Shown piece after piece: positions 18,313 to 26,921 of a stretch of 64,000 bases of DNA. The position numbers and the translations under genes are program-made. Location of the stretch: NCBI RefSeq assembly GCF_000687915.1, contig NZ_JHZY01000002.1:1550001-1614000 (forward strand), written 5' to 3'. The DNA comes from Leeuwenhoekiella sp. MAR_2009_132 (GTDB taxonomy: Bacteria; Bacteroidota; Bacteroidia; Flavobacteriales; Flavobacteriaceae). The notes under the pieces were generated by a model. The model had not been told where the DNA came from. It searched no databases and saw only the letters and a list, made by a program, of their open reading frames with translations. Position 1 is the first letter of the stretch, and every line of letters starts with the position of its first letter.

Positions 18313-19536
18313 CTAATTTTCTAGTTTCTCATTTAGCAAGGCCATATCCTCATTTACTTTTTTATCTATAACTCTGGCATAAATTTGTGTAGTAGCCAAT
18401 TTTGTATGGCCTAATAATTTAGAAACGGTTTCAATAGGAACTCCGTTGGTTAAAGTAATAGTCGTTGCAAATGTGTGACGTGCTACGTGAAAAGTAAGAT
18501 TCTTTTTTATTCCACATAAATCTGCAATTTCTTTCAGGTAACTATTAATTTTTTGATTGGAATAATGTGGCATCAATGTACCAGAAATAGTTGTTCTAGG
18601 GTGTCCTTGGTACTTTTTTAATAATAATTTCGCTTGATTTAACAAAGGTATTTTTAAGGAGATTTTTGTCTTTTGTCTTTTAGTATTTATCCATTGATTT
18701 CCATCTAAGTCAAAACCTATATTTTCCATTGTCAATTTAGTAATATCTATATAAGATAGACCAGTATAACAACTAAAAAGGAAAAGGTCTTTTACAATAC
18801 TAAGTCTATCTAACGAAGTGTTGAAATCTTCAATTGATTGTAATTCTTCTTTAGTTAAGTACTCTCTCCTATTCTTTTCAAATGAAGTTTTGAATCTTAT
18901 GAAAGGATCTTTAGGAATCCACTCATGATGATAAGCCATTGTTACCATCTTACGCAATCTCTGTAAATGCTTCATAGCCGTATTATGTGCCATTTTTCTT
19001 TGATGATCATGAGGCTGAAAGGATTTGATAAAAAACTCAAAATCTATTATAAATGAATAATTTAAATCAATTAAACGTACATCATCGGTTTTATGCTTTT
19101 CATTAATAAACTTCGTTAAATAACCTTGAGTAACCTTATAATGGCGAATTGTATGAGAAGAAAGAGATTGTTTAGAAACTTCATTATGGTAATCGAAAAG
19201 CTCATTTAAAGTTTTAAACAGCTTGTCCGCTCCTAAGAATCTTGATTTAATTGTCTGAGCCGTTATGAATTTATTTTCACTGAATAAATCTTCATAAGCT
19301 TGATAAACTTTAGAGCGAACTTGTTCTAAATACTTATTCATTAGTCTGGATTGCTGTCTTGTCCCCTTAACTATTCCACGTTCAGAATCCCAATCAGAAA
19401 GTTCTATGCGTCTTTGTAAACTAAAATTTGCTCGTTTACCATCTACAGTAATTCTGGCGTAAATAGGAACTTTATCATTTTTAATACGTGAAGAATTAAC
19501 CCAAAAGATCAGGCTAAATGTTGACCGAGTTTTCAT
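18313..19536 (-). CDS. Tyrosine recombinase / integrase of the Bacteroidota type
   Basis: 407 residues. N-terminal arm-binding domain (FSLIFWVNSSRIKNDKVPIYARITVDGKRANFS), SAM-like core-binding domain (about 105-205) and C-terminal catalytic domain. Visible catalytic residues: His350 and Arg353 (FHVARHTFAT), His377 (LLGHTKLATT) and nucleophile Tyr386 (QIYARV). The first catalytic arginine position reads CYTGLSYIDI, with Ser where most family members have Arg; the CTnDOT integrase is known for the same substitution. It lies beside tRNA-Arg, with the gene on the 3' side of the tRNA, the usual arrangement for an island integrated at a tRNA end. Probably active in excision/integration, though no excisionase is seen. 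Confidence 0.92.
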   Translation of the reverse strand: MKTRSTFSLIFWVNSSRIKNDKVPIYARITVDGKRANFSLQRRIELSDWDSERGIVKGTRQQSRLMNKYLEQVRSKVYQAYEDLFSENKFITAQTIKSRFLGADKLFKTLNELFDYHNEVSKQSLSSHTIRHYKVTQGYLTKFINEKHKTDDVRLIDLNYSFIIDFEFFIKSFQPHDHQRKMAHNTAMKHLQRLRKMVTMAYHHEWIPKDPFIRFKTSFEKNRREYLTKEELQSIEDFNTSLDRLSIVKDLFLFSCYTGLSYIDITKLTMENIGFDLDGNQWINTKRQKTKISLKIPLLNQAKLLLKKYQGHPRTTISGTLMPHYSNQKINSYLKEIADLCGIKKNLTFHVARHTFATTITLTNGVPIETVSKLLGHTKLATTQIYARVIDKKVNEDMALLNEKLEN

Positions 19537-19614
19537 AATTATCGTCTTTAATTAAACATTTTTTAAGACGAAAGTCAAAACATAACAATCTAAATATAAG
19601 TATTTTAAAGGCTT

Positions 19615-19656
19615 ATTCGGTTAACACTTTTTATTTTTTCAAACTGTTGACCGAAT
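19615..19656. repeat. Inverted repeat upstream of the integrase
   Basis: ATTCGGTTAACA (19615-19626) and TGTTGACCGAAT (19645-19656) are complementary in 11 of 12 positions. TGTTGACCGA also occurs as a direct copy at 19519-19528 inside the integrase start. Could be integrase arm-type or regulator binding sites; function inferred only from position. Confidence 0.45.
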
Positions 19657-19709
19657 TGGTGTCATTTAATACTAATTCAGATCAAATTATATGAAGTCTA
19701 TAAAAACAT

Positions 19710-19743
19710 AAAACCCTGTAAATCATATAGTTTACAGGGTTTT
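19710..19743 (-). terminator. Intrinsic terminator after tRNA-Arg
   Basis: Perfect 13-bp stem (AAAACCCTGTAAA and its complement) with an 8-nt loop, 25 bp past the tRNA 3' end; T/A runs on both sides make it usable in both directions. Confidence 0.8.
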
Positions 19744-19767
19744 GACCTCATTTGAAAAACGAAGAAG

Positions 19768-19841
19768 TGATCGCGACAGGATTCGAACCTGTGACCGTCT
19801 GCTTAGAAGGCAGATGCTCTATCCAACTGAGCTACGCGACC
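19768..19841 (-). tRNA. tRNA-Arg (anticodon TCT)
   Basis: 74 nt on the minus strand. Acceptor stem GGTCGCG pairs with CGCGATC, followed by discriminator A; the CCA end is not encoded. D-arm AGCTCAGTTGGATAGAGC and T-arm with GTTCGAATC are standard. Anticodon loop CTTCTAA gives TCT, reading AGA. A -7 box (TATATTTG) lies at 19855-19862. It flanks the integrase and probably supplied the island attachment site. Confidence 0.95.
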
Positions 19842-19854
19842 CTTTTTGCGGGTG

Positions 19855-19862
19855 CAAATATA
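19855..19862 (-). promoter_or_regulatory. -7 element of tRNA-Arg
   Basis: TATATTTG on the minus strand, 14 bp before the tRNA 5' end, matches TAnnTTTG. Confidence 0.6.
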
Positions 19863-19921
19863 ATGCTTTAACTAAAAAGTTAAAGTATTAGTTGAAAAAA
19901 AATCAATATTATTTTAAAAAT

Positions 19922-19951
19922 AAAAGCCAGATCACTATAAATCTGGCTTTT
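19922..19951 (-). terminator. Terminator of the GT2 gene
   Basis: 11-bp stem (AAAAGCCAGAT and complement) with 8-nt loop and a T-run on the minus strand, 24 bp after the glycosyltransferase stop. Confidence 0.8.
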
Positions 19952-19974
19952 ACCGTTGTAATTAATATAAAAAA

Positions 19975-20793
19975 TTATGCAGCCATTGGGAAACTAGCAA
20001 TTTCTGTAAACGCTTCTGCTTCCTCACTAGTACTTAAATTACCTACGGTAGATAATACATTGTAATTAAACCAGATCACTATTAATCGTAAAGGTATTTC
20101 TAAAGAGTCTTTTAAGCCTAATTTAGAATCATCAACGTGTACCCATCTATTTAATGCCTGTTCTTGTATAACCTGCATAACGGCGTTTTTTCCACCCATA
20201 TATTTTTTTAATCGTATAAACATTTCTACGTCAAATAACCACTTGCTTAAAAAGCTGGTTGCATAGATAACAGGTATTAATTCTTTTCTAAAAACTTTAG
20301 CTCCACATTGCGTATCTTCTATAGGAAGACCTAAAATTAAAAAAACACACATTTTTATAATTTTAGAGAATATGGCGCGCAAAGGGTCTTTTTGAATACC
20401 ATCCCCATCATTGTCTTTTGCTCGCGATCCAAAAACCATTTTTAATGTACTATTGCGTTTCAATGTATCGTCTAATGCGATAAAGTCTTCAAAATCTGTA
20501 GAAAGGTCTGCATCTATAAAACCTACATTAGCAATATCTTCTCTGTTATATAAATAACGGGCACCGGCTCTAACTGCAGCAGCTTTACCAGAATTACGTT
20601 TCATATCAATAACAGTTACTTTATTCTCATCTATTCTTTGAATACTCTTTAAAACTTTAAGAGTTTCGTCTTTACTACCATCATTTACAAAACATAAATG
20701 GTAATTTTCAGATTCTTTGATAAAGCTTTCAAAAGCAGCTTTATTGATTCGGTTTGCTTCGTTGTAACAAGGTATTATAATTGCAGTTTTCAT
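19975..20793 (-). CDS. GT2 glycosyltransferase, dolichyl/undecaprenyl-phosphate type (Alg5/DPM1-like)
   Basis: 272 residues. GT-A fold: AIIIPCYNEANRI at the N-terminus, VNDGSKDET (about 36-44) for nucleotide-sugar binding, and FIDADLSTDFEDF carrying the metal-binding D-x-D-like acidic pair. The segment IEDTQCGAKVFRKE (about 159-172) is characteristic of Alg5/dolichyl-phosphate-glucose synthases. Bacterial members load a sugar onto undecaprenyl phosphate for membrane GT-C type enzymes. It is divergent from a large membrane protein that could use such a lipid-linked sugar. Its promoter (-7 TATGTTTG at 20836-20829) is overlapped upstream by a candidate LytTR site. The C-terminus has only weak hydrophobicity, so it is probably peripheral. 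Confidence 0.88.
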   Translation of the reverse strand: MKTAIIIPCYNEANRINKAAFESFIKESENYHLCFVNDGSKDETLKVLKSIQRIDENKVTVIDMKRNSGKAAAVRAGARYLYNREDIANVGFIDADLSTDFEDFIALDDTLKRNSTLKMVFGSRAKDNDGDGIQKDPLRAIFSKIIKMCVFLILGLPIEDTQCGAKVFRKELIPVIYATSFLSKWLFDVEMFIRLKKYMGGKNAVMQVIQEQALNRWVHVDDSKLGLKDSLEIPLRLIVIWFNYNVLSTVGNLSTSEEAEAFTEIASFPMAA

Positions 20794-20828
20794 AGTGTTT
20801 GGTTTTACTAAATCGATTAATTACACTA

Positions 20829-20836
20829 CAAACATA
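20829..20836 (-). promoter_or_regulatory. -7 element of the GT2 gene
   Basis: TATGTTTG on the minus strand, 36 bp before the GT2 start codon; candidate activator sites lie immediately upstream. Confidence 0.55.
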
Positions 20837-20842
20837 CCGTGG

Positions 20843-20879
20843 TTACGAGGGGTAAATTGTTGATTTTCGATGGCTAAAC
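20843..20879. promoter_or_regulatory. Candidate LytTR site serving the GT2 gene
   Basis: TTACGAGGGGTAAAT (20843) and TTTCGATGGCTAAAC (20865) match in 11 of 15 positions with a 22-bp period, next to the GT2 -7 box. The second half shares GGCTAAAC with the flippase upstream site. Part of a recurring site family in this window. Confidence 0.45.
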
Positions 20880-20897
20880 CTTCACTTTAGATGAAAA

Positions 20898-20927
20898 CCA
20901 TTCATCGACAGACGAGCCATTCATCGA
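20898..20927. promoter_or_regulatory. Candidate LytTR site serving the PTPS-related gene
   Basis: CCATTCATCGA occurs exactly twice, at 20898 and 20917 (period 19, shorter than the 21 bp seen elsewhere). On the opposite strand each reads TCGATGAATGG, matching the half-site at 31198 and others. It is followed 11 bp later by the -7 element of the downstream gene. Confidence 0.55.
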
Positions 20928-20938
20928 AAGTCTTATCT

Positions 20939-20946
20939 TAGCTTTG
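20939..20946 (+). promoter_or_regulatory. -7 element of the PTPS-related/Ig/GH5 operon
   Basis: TAGCTTTG fits TAnnTTTG, 33 bp before the ATG at 20980. No TTTG -33 box is present, consistent with activator dependence on the repeats at 20898-20927. Confidence 0.6.
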
Positions 20947-20979
20947 TAAGAAATAAGAAACCAGTAGTTACCCATATAA

Positions 20980-23900
20980 ATGAAGAGTACTCCAAACAGA
21001 TATTTAATCATTGCCCTACTTATTGGGGTCGTCTTTCACGGCTTTGGAATCTTTTTTACTTTAGAAGGAACCTACGATGCATTAATACACCTCTTCTTTG
21101 CAGATCATTATGCTACGCACTGGTTTGAACCGTGGAATTATAGCTGGTACACCGGCTTTACGGTTATGGGGTATCCGCCGCTGGTGCATCAGGCAATTGC
21201 CGTTTTATCGCTTGTAGGCGGACTAAAATTTGGAATGTTTACCGTGGCTTTAATCGGTGTTATCCTTTTTATTACCGGGGTCTATCGATTTGCATTACTC
21301 ATTACAGCTAATGCAAATGCTGCCGGTTATGCTGCTATCGTAGCTGTATTCTCTTCTTCTTTTGTTGAAACACTCCATGTTTTTGGTCAGCTGCCTAGTA
21401 TAATTGGTGTTTCTATACTTATGCATTGTCTTCTGGAAATTTATATGTGGCTTATTACTGGTCGAAAAAAATACTTTATCACCTCCTTATCCTTATTAGC
21501 GGTTACCGTCTGTTCGCACCACGTAACTCCTATATTTGGAATGGTCTTTTTTATATTCCCGTTAATTGGTATGGCGGTTATGGATCAAGCCAGATCGCAG
21601 GTAAATTCTATGAAAGAGATTACTTTCAAGGTATTTTTAAAAGCATTTTTTAAATTGCTGAAGCGTATGATAGCCTTCGGTGTTTCAGCGCTGTTTCTTA
21701 TTATCACCTGTATTCTTCCGTATTGGGTAAATACTAAAAATAACCCCATAACTCAGGTTCCTATTCCGCATGGGTCTCGAGATAATTTTTTAGAAATAAC
21801 CTCCAGCGGTCTCGTTTTCTTTTTGATTCCCTGGGGTATTTTATTGCTGCTCATGCCCTATTTTTTCTACCGGTATTATAGCAAACGTTATTTATTTTTT
21901 GGGCTTTCGCTTACGATGCTTACCATTTTAGGAACCGGAGGCACGACTCCTATTCCTAAAATTATTTTGGGTGATAATGCATTTAATATCTTAACCTTAG
22001 ACCGCTTTACCTTATGGGGAAGTATCATGGTTTTACCCCTTTTTGGAGAATTTGTCTATCGTTTTGCTGAAGGGGATTATAAAACCTTTTTAAGTACAAA
22101 ACTAGGAGGCCTGTACCATCGTATTCTTGCCGGGTTTATGGCAGCAGTCTTTTTAGGAACTACAATTTTTACGATGACCCTAAGTAACTTTAGGCCTTCA
22201 CAGCCTAAACCTATAAAAATGCTGCCTATAGTAAACTTCCTCAATCAGGATATGCATTATAAATGGCGTTTTTTACCCTTAGGTTTTGGCGATCAAATTG
22301 CGTGGCTTTCTGCGCAAACAGATGCGATGACTGTTGACGGAAATTACCATTCTGCACGCAGATTGCCAGAATTGACTACACGAGCTATTGAACGTCTTGA
22401 AAATTCAAAATTTAGAGGTGTAGAAGGTATTGGTTCGCTTCAGCAGTTTTTAACTGTTCCTGAAAAATACAATCTCAAATATGTATTTTCAAACGATAAG
22501 TTTTACGATCCTATTTTATATTTCGCCGGCTGGCAACGGCTGGGTTTGCTAGAAAATGGTATTATGGTTTGGGAAAAATTAGGCGTACCGCCTCTTGCCG
22601 AAATTTTACCCAAAGATGATATTCCGCTCTTTCTTATTTTAATGTGGGGAATTATTCCGCTGTTAACAGTGCTAGTCGCCTTTATTATAAACATTCAATC
22701 TATTTGGGTACGTGCACTTCGGTCTAAAAAACCCAAAAAACCGCCCTACATGTTATGGAAGATTGATTTTTCCGCGACTGCGAAAACCTCTCAAAAACGC
22801 ACAAAATTATTATTTAGCATTGCGCATTTTTATGGATTCATCGTTGTTTGCTGTTTTGCTTTTGGGGTGTACACCTTTTATCTTAAGAATGCAGACCAGA
22901 TTGCTCCAAAAAATGTTCTGGAGGCATATTTTGACGCATTAGACTTTAAAGAGCTAGAACGGGCATATTCTTATTTTGATCCGCAAAGTGACAAATCGCT
23001 TGATCAATTTATGCTCGAGTTTGCCGTTACAGATGGCCTGTTAAACAGTTACGCAAAACTAGATGCGATTGCTATCACACTAAATAAAGAAACCGATAGC
23101 AGCGCGCTGGCTACTGCAAAAGCAAAATGGATTACGCCACTAGAACTTATAGATACTGAAGAAGATTTTGAATTGATTATAAGAAAAGGAAAATGGTATA
23201 TAAAACCTAAAAAACCCGAATTAGATCTTCCGCCAGACCAGTTAATCACCGTAAATGAAACCGATTTTTATAACCACGGAAGACGTCGTATCACTTCTGA
23301 ACAAACCTATCACGAGGATATATTGAAGCAACCGGTGCTCGAGGTTCTTACCGCCAGATTATTAAAAGTAGAGAATGACTATATCATCGTTGGTGAAATT
23401 CAAAATGTAGACAATGTACCCGCAGATGTCTCTGTAAAAGGAACGTTGTATGATGAGCAAAATCAAGAGTTAGCTACCTATAATGCCAAGTATGAGATGA
23501 AGCATAAACTAATGCCAAAAGAGATTACTTCATTTAAAATAGAATTTGAAGGTACAGCCTGGATTAATCAGGATGATCACGCCCCGCTTACCTTCAACCC
23601 AGATCAATTTACCCCGGTAGAACTTGCGGGAAAACCAGTAAATTTTGACCTTCACGTTTCGGCAAATGTCGCAAATACAGATCTTTATAAAAGAGTAACA
23701 ATAAACAGCCTTGAAATCATTAAAGATACGCTTACCACTACCCTCTTTAATACCGGTACGCAGCAAGCAACAATACCGCAATTGCTCTTGTCGTATTACA
23801 ATGCAGATGATGAGTTACAATGGGTATCACATTATTTTTTACAAGAAGGGGTTCGCCAGCAACGTAAACAACGTCTTACCCTGACCTTAGACAATATCAA

Positions 23901-24081
23901 AACCCAACTAATTAGTGAATCGATGCAGGCTATTTTTGTAAATGGGCTTCCTAACACAGAAATAGCGCGTAAAGTGGTTCCTAACCGAAATAAAAACCAG
24001 GAAAGTGCTTCAAAAGTCAAGCTTTCTAATGGTGGTTTTCTTAAAGTAGAAATCAATAGTTATCTTGGTAATCCGCGATGA
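20980..24081 (+). CDS. Large membrane protein, PTPS-related (GT-C-like) domain with periplasmic C-terminal domains
   Basis: 1033 residues. The first 385 contain about ten membrane segments and the conserved early loop DALIHLFFADHYATHWFEPWNYSWYTGFTVMGYPPL, typical of the 6-pyruvoyl-tetrahydropterin-synthase-related membrane family, which looks like a GT-C glycosyltransferase and is unrelated to the enzyme in its name. A soluble part (about 400-520) and two more membrane segments (about 550-575, 615-640) follow. Then comes an NTF2-like region (VLEAYFDALDFKELERAYSYF) and beta-rich FxLYD-like domains outside the membrane. The gene overlaps the next by 4 bp (ATGA). Likely role: transferring sugar from a lipid carrier during exopolysaccharide assembly; inferred from fold and neighbours. 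Confidence 0.75.
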   Translation: MKSTPNRYLIIALLIGVVFHGFGIFFTLEGTYDALIHLFFADHYATHWFEPWNYSWYTGFTVMGYPPLVHQAIAVLSLVGGLKFGMFTVALIGVILFITGVYRFALLITANANAAGYAAIVAVFSSSFVETLHVFGQLPSIIGVSILMHCLLEIYMWLITGRKKYFITSLSLLAVTVCSHHVTPIFGMVFFIFPLIGMAVMDQARSQVNSMKEITFKVFLKAFFKLLKRMIAFGVSALFLIITCILPYWVNTKNNPITQVPIPHGSRDNFLEITSSGLVFFLIPWGILLLLMPYFFYRYYSKRYLFFGLSLTMLTILGTGGTTPIPKIILGDNAFNILTLDRFTLWGSIMVLPLFGEFVYRFAEGDYKTFLSTKLGGLYHRILAGFMAAVFLGTTIFTMTLSNFRPSQPKPIKMLPIVNFLNQDMHYKWRFLPLGFGDQIAWLSAQTDAMTVDGNYHSARRLPELTTRAIERLENSKFRGVEGIGSLQQFLTVPEKYNLKYVFSNDKFYDPILYFAGWQRLGLLENGIMVWEKLGVPPLAEILPKDDIPLFLILMWGIIPLLTVLVAFIINIQSIWVRALRSKKPKKPPYMLWKIDFSATAKTSQKRTKLLFSIAHFYGFIVVCCFAFGVYTFYLKNADQIAPKNVLEAYFDALDFKELERAYSYFDPQSDKSLDQFMLEFAVTDGLLNSYAKLDAIAITLNKETDSSALATAKAKWITPLELIDTEEDFELIIRKGKWYIKPKKPELDLPPDQLITVNETDFYNHGRRRITSEQTYHEDILKQPVLEVLTARLLKVENDYIIVGEIQNVDNVPADVSVKGTLYDEQNQELATYNAKYEMKHKLMPKEITSFKIEFEGTAWINQDDHAPLTFNPDQFTPVELAGKPVNFDLHVSANVANTDLYKRVTINSLEIIKDTLTTTLFNTGTQQATIPQLLLSYYNADDELQWVSHYFLQEGVRQQRKQRLTLTLDNIKTQLISESMQAIFVNGLPNTEIARKVVPNRNKNQESASKVKLSNGGFLKVEINSYLGNPR

Positions 24082-25310
24082 TTCAGAAATTCTCAACACA
24101 TATATGGGTAATTTGCTGCCTTTTGCTATTAGGTTTTTCGATAAAACCTCAAGATACCGTTGAGTCTGCTAGCATAGAACTACTTACAACCCAAAATCAA
24201 TTTGAAGCCGGAAAACCCATACAGCTACGATTTAAAGGAAATGCTGAAAATTTAAATCTTATTATTTCCACGGCACTCGCTACGGTAATTATAGAGCCAG
24301 ATTCTACAGATATAAACGAGCAAATTAAATTTACAATCGGAAGTCCGTTAAACAGGATGAGCGGTATTTTAAACTGGGTTTTAGTGAGTAATTCTGAAAA
24401 AATAAGTGATGGAATCTTAAATATCACTACAAATCCTGAAGCTGTTGCAAAACTAGAGTCCTACCTGGGTCCACAGCGCATTGCTGCGGGCGGCGATGAT
24501 TTTGCTCAGCTTACACTACTGCCTACAGATCAATTTGATAATCCCTTACCAGATCATACAATAGTTACGTTAACTACTGCTATTGAAACTATAGAAAAGC
24601 AGGAGGAGTTGAAGGTTCAGAATTTTATAAGTTGGAAAAATATCTATTCCACTACTAAATCGGGTCGCCTATTTACAGCAGCTAATAGCAACAATATTAC
24701 TTCAAAACTACAGACTATTTATATAGACGCGAATTTGGCTACACCATTTAAAATAAACTATTCGCGACCAAACAGTTTTGCAGATAGTGATCAGATTACC
24801 ACCTTTGAATCAAGTATTATAAAAGACACCTACGGAAATATAATTCCGGATGCTACTCTGGTAAATTTTGTGGTGCATACCAGTAGCGGTGATGTTTTAC
24901 AAACCTCTGGAAATACAATAAATGGTCGTGCACAAGCTCGATTATTACATCCTGCAAAATCAGAAATCTGGCAAGTTACCGCCTACATTACCGGTATTGC
25001 TCAAAGCAACACAATAAACATTACGTATGAACCCGCGTTGACAGAAATTATAACCAACTGGGATTCTAACACTAGAATTTTAAAAGTAGGACCCTTAAAA
25101 GGACGTCTTAATCAAATACTCGCAGAAGGGACTTTGGTTACTTTAAACATCATGGGGCCAGACGGTAAAGCAGATACTGTTGCTAAAAAAACAGAATCAG
25201 GTACTGTTACATTTGAGCTTAAAAAAGATTTTTATAAATCTGGTAATTATACACTTACTATCGAAGTTTTAGGAGTTACTCACAAATTAGAAGCTGTAGA
25301 ACTGTTGTGA
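24078..25310 (+). CDS. Secreted Ig-like (invasin/BIG-type) protein of the polysaccharide locus
   Basis: 410 residues with an N-terminal membrane or signal segment (IWVICCLLLLGFSI). The rest is a chain of beta-sandwich domains: QFEAGKPIQLRFKGN, then two bacterial-Ig-like units with the usual D-x-x-GN-P pattern (LLPTDQFDNPLPDHTIVTL; IIKDTYGNIIPDATLVNF), and a C-terminal VTFELKKDFYKSGNYTLTIEV domain. No enzyme motif is visible. It overlaps its neighbours by 4 bp on both sides (ATGA and GTGA), so the three proteins are made in fixed ratio and probably form a complex. I do not recognise a specific family beyond the Ig-like fold. Confidence 0.7.
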   Translation: MIQKFSTHIWVICCLLLLGFSIKPQDTVESASIELLTTQNQFEAGKPIQLRFKGNAENLNLIISTALATVIIEPDSTDINEQIKFTIGSPLNRMSGILNWVLVSNSEKISDGILNITTNPEAVAKLESYLGPQRIAAGGDDFAQLTLLPTDQFDNPLPDHTIVTLTTAIETIEKQEELKVQNFISWKNIYSTTKSGRLFTAANSNNITSKLQTIYIDANLATPFKINYSRPNSFADSDQITTFESSIIKDTYGNIIPDATLVNFVVHTSSGDVLQTSGNTINGRAQARLLHPAKSEIWQVTAYITGIAQSNTINITYEPALTEIITNWDSNTRILKVGPLKGRLNQILAEGTLVTLNIMGPDGKADTVAKKTESGTVTFELKKDFYKSGNYTLTIEVLGVTHKLEAVELL

Positions 25311-26839
25311 AAAATCAAACTAAAAACATATACAGAGCACTGCTAATTTTAACCTTTATAGGGTTAAATCTTTTAATCGTTTCAGCGATTAGTCAGGTCA
25401 TTACCTACTTAAATACAGGAGCAGACAAAAGTAAAATGCTCAACCTATCTCTCAAGAGTGAAAGCGTATACAAGCCGCATTTAATATGGAGTGATACACT
25501 AAACCCTAGCAGACCTTTAGAAAAACCTACTCAGAAAAGAGTAGCACAAGATTATCTTAATGCGTGGTATGTACGGGAAGTAGCATTTAATAGCGGTGAA
25601 CAAAAAGGACTTGAAGATTATTATACAGAAAATGCCAAACAAAAACTTGACACCCTCATTAATATAAACAATTCTGTAAATACGCGTATTGAAGCGACAA
25701 CATTAAGTCACGATCTCAAACTAGAGTTTTACAGCGCAGATGGTCAATTAATAGGTTTTACAGATAATAATGTCGTAGAGGTAAAGCGTGTGTTTAAAGA
25801 AGAAAAATTACTTCTAGAAGAAAAAACAAGCGCAAGCTACCGTGTGGTAATGCTTTTAGAAGATGGTTTTTGGCGCATCAGACAATTTGTGAAAATTCCA
25901 TCAAAAACTAGTGCCTCTATTACTAAAAGAATAGCAGTTAATAAACAAACCAAACACCATAATGGACTTAATTATTATCCTGAAAATAGTCCCTGGGACA
26001 CTTTTGGGGAAACCTTTGATCAAAACACGTTGCGTGTAGATTTTAAGAAAATTAGATCTCTAGGTTTTAATACGATTCGGGTTTTTGTAGGCTATAAAGA
26101 TTTTGGAGAAGCAGATATAAAAACTGAAAAATTAGAAAAACTAAAAATTCTGATGGATGTTGCTCAGCAAGAACAGCTTCAGGTCATCGTTACCTTATTT
26201 GATTTTTATGGAGATTATTCTGTAATCGACTGGTCAAATACCTTTAAGCATTCCAGAAAAATTGTAAACGCTTTAAAGGGACACCCAGCACTCGTTTGTT
26301 GGGATATAAAAAATGAACCTAATCTTGATTTTGATTCGCGAGGTGAACAACTGGTGCAGTTTTGGTTAAAAAGTCATTTAGCACATATAAAACAGCTTGA
26401 TCCTCAAACAGATCTTACCATAGGCTGGTCTAATCTAAAATCGGCTCACTTGCTGCTTGAGTCTGTAGATCTCGTTTCTTTTCACTCCTATCAAAGTTTT
26501 GAAAGTTTTAAAAGCGAATTTCAGGAATTGAAGTCAAAAACGAATAAGCCTTTAATGTTACAGGAATTTGGGCTCTCTACCTATTCAGGAATCTGGAATC
26601 CGCTGGGCGCAAGTGAGCAAAAACAAGCTGATTATTATACAGATTTTTTAAGCTTTGCTAATCAAAATAAATTGAGTTACACACTCTGGACGTTGTATGA
26701 TTTTACAGAAATCCCTACTTCTGTCGTGGGTAGACTGCCCTGGCGTAAAGCCCAGCAAAAACATTTTGGTCTTTATAAAGAAAATGGCGAAGCTAAAAAA
26801 GCTGTTGAAGTTATTAAGCAACACACTAAAGCTCCTTAA
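25307..26839 (+). CDS. Membrane-anchored GH5-like glycoside hydrolase
   Basis: 510 residues from a GTG start that overlaps the previous stop (GTGA). One N-terminal membrane anchor (about 9-35) is followed by an NTF2-like domain (about 75-200) and a clan GH-A TIM barrel (about 215-505). Catalytic residues are visible: acid/base Glu337 in WDIKNEPN and nucleophile Glu420 in LMLQEFGLS. The layout fits a periplasmic endo-glycosidase or transglycosylase tied to the membrane, as polysaccharide synthesis loci often carry a dedicated hydrolase for length control or clearing. Activity should be intact. The third gene of the tightly overlapping set starting at 20980. Confidence 0.85.
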   Translation: MKNQTKNIYRALLILTFIGLNLLIVSAISQVITYLNTGADKSKMLNLSLKSESVYKPHLIWSDTLNPSRPLEKPTQKRVAQDYLNAWYVREVAFNSGEQKGLEDYYTENAKQKLDTLININNSVNTRIEATTLSHDLKLEFYSADGQLIGFTDNNVVEVKRVFKEEKLLLEEKTSASYRVVMLLEDGFWRIRQFVKIPSKTSASITKRIAVNKQTKHHNGLNYYPENSPWDTFGETFDQNTLRVDFKKIRSLGFNTIRVFVGYKDFGEADIKTEKLEKLKILMDVAQQEQLQVIVTLFDFYGDYSVIDWSNTFKHSRKIVNALKGHPALVCWDIKNEPNLDFDSRGEQLVQFWLKSHLAHIKQLDPQTDLTIGWSNLKSAHLLLESVDLVSFHSYQSFESFKSEFQELKSKTNKPLMLQEFGLSTYSGIWNPLGASEQKQADYYTDFLSFANQNKLSYTLWTLYDFTEIPTSVVGRLPWRKAQQKHFGLYKENGEAKKAVEVIKQHTKAP

Positions 26840-26921
26840 TTTTTAAATAGAAAACGCAACTTTTTATTTAAATGTGCTACTCAAAAATAGCTGGAAATCG
26901 TATATTTTTCAAAAAAGGAAA

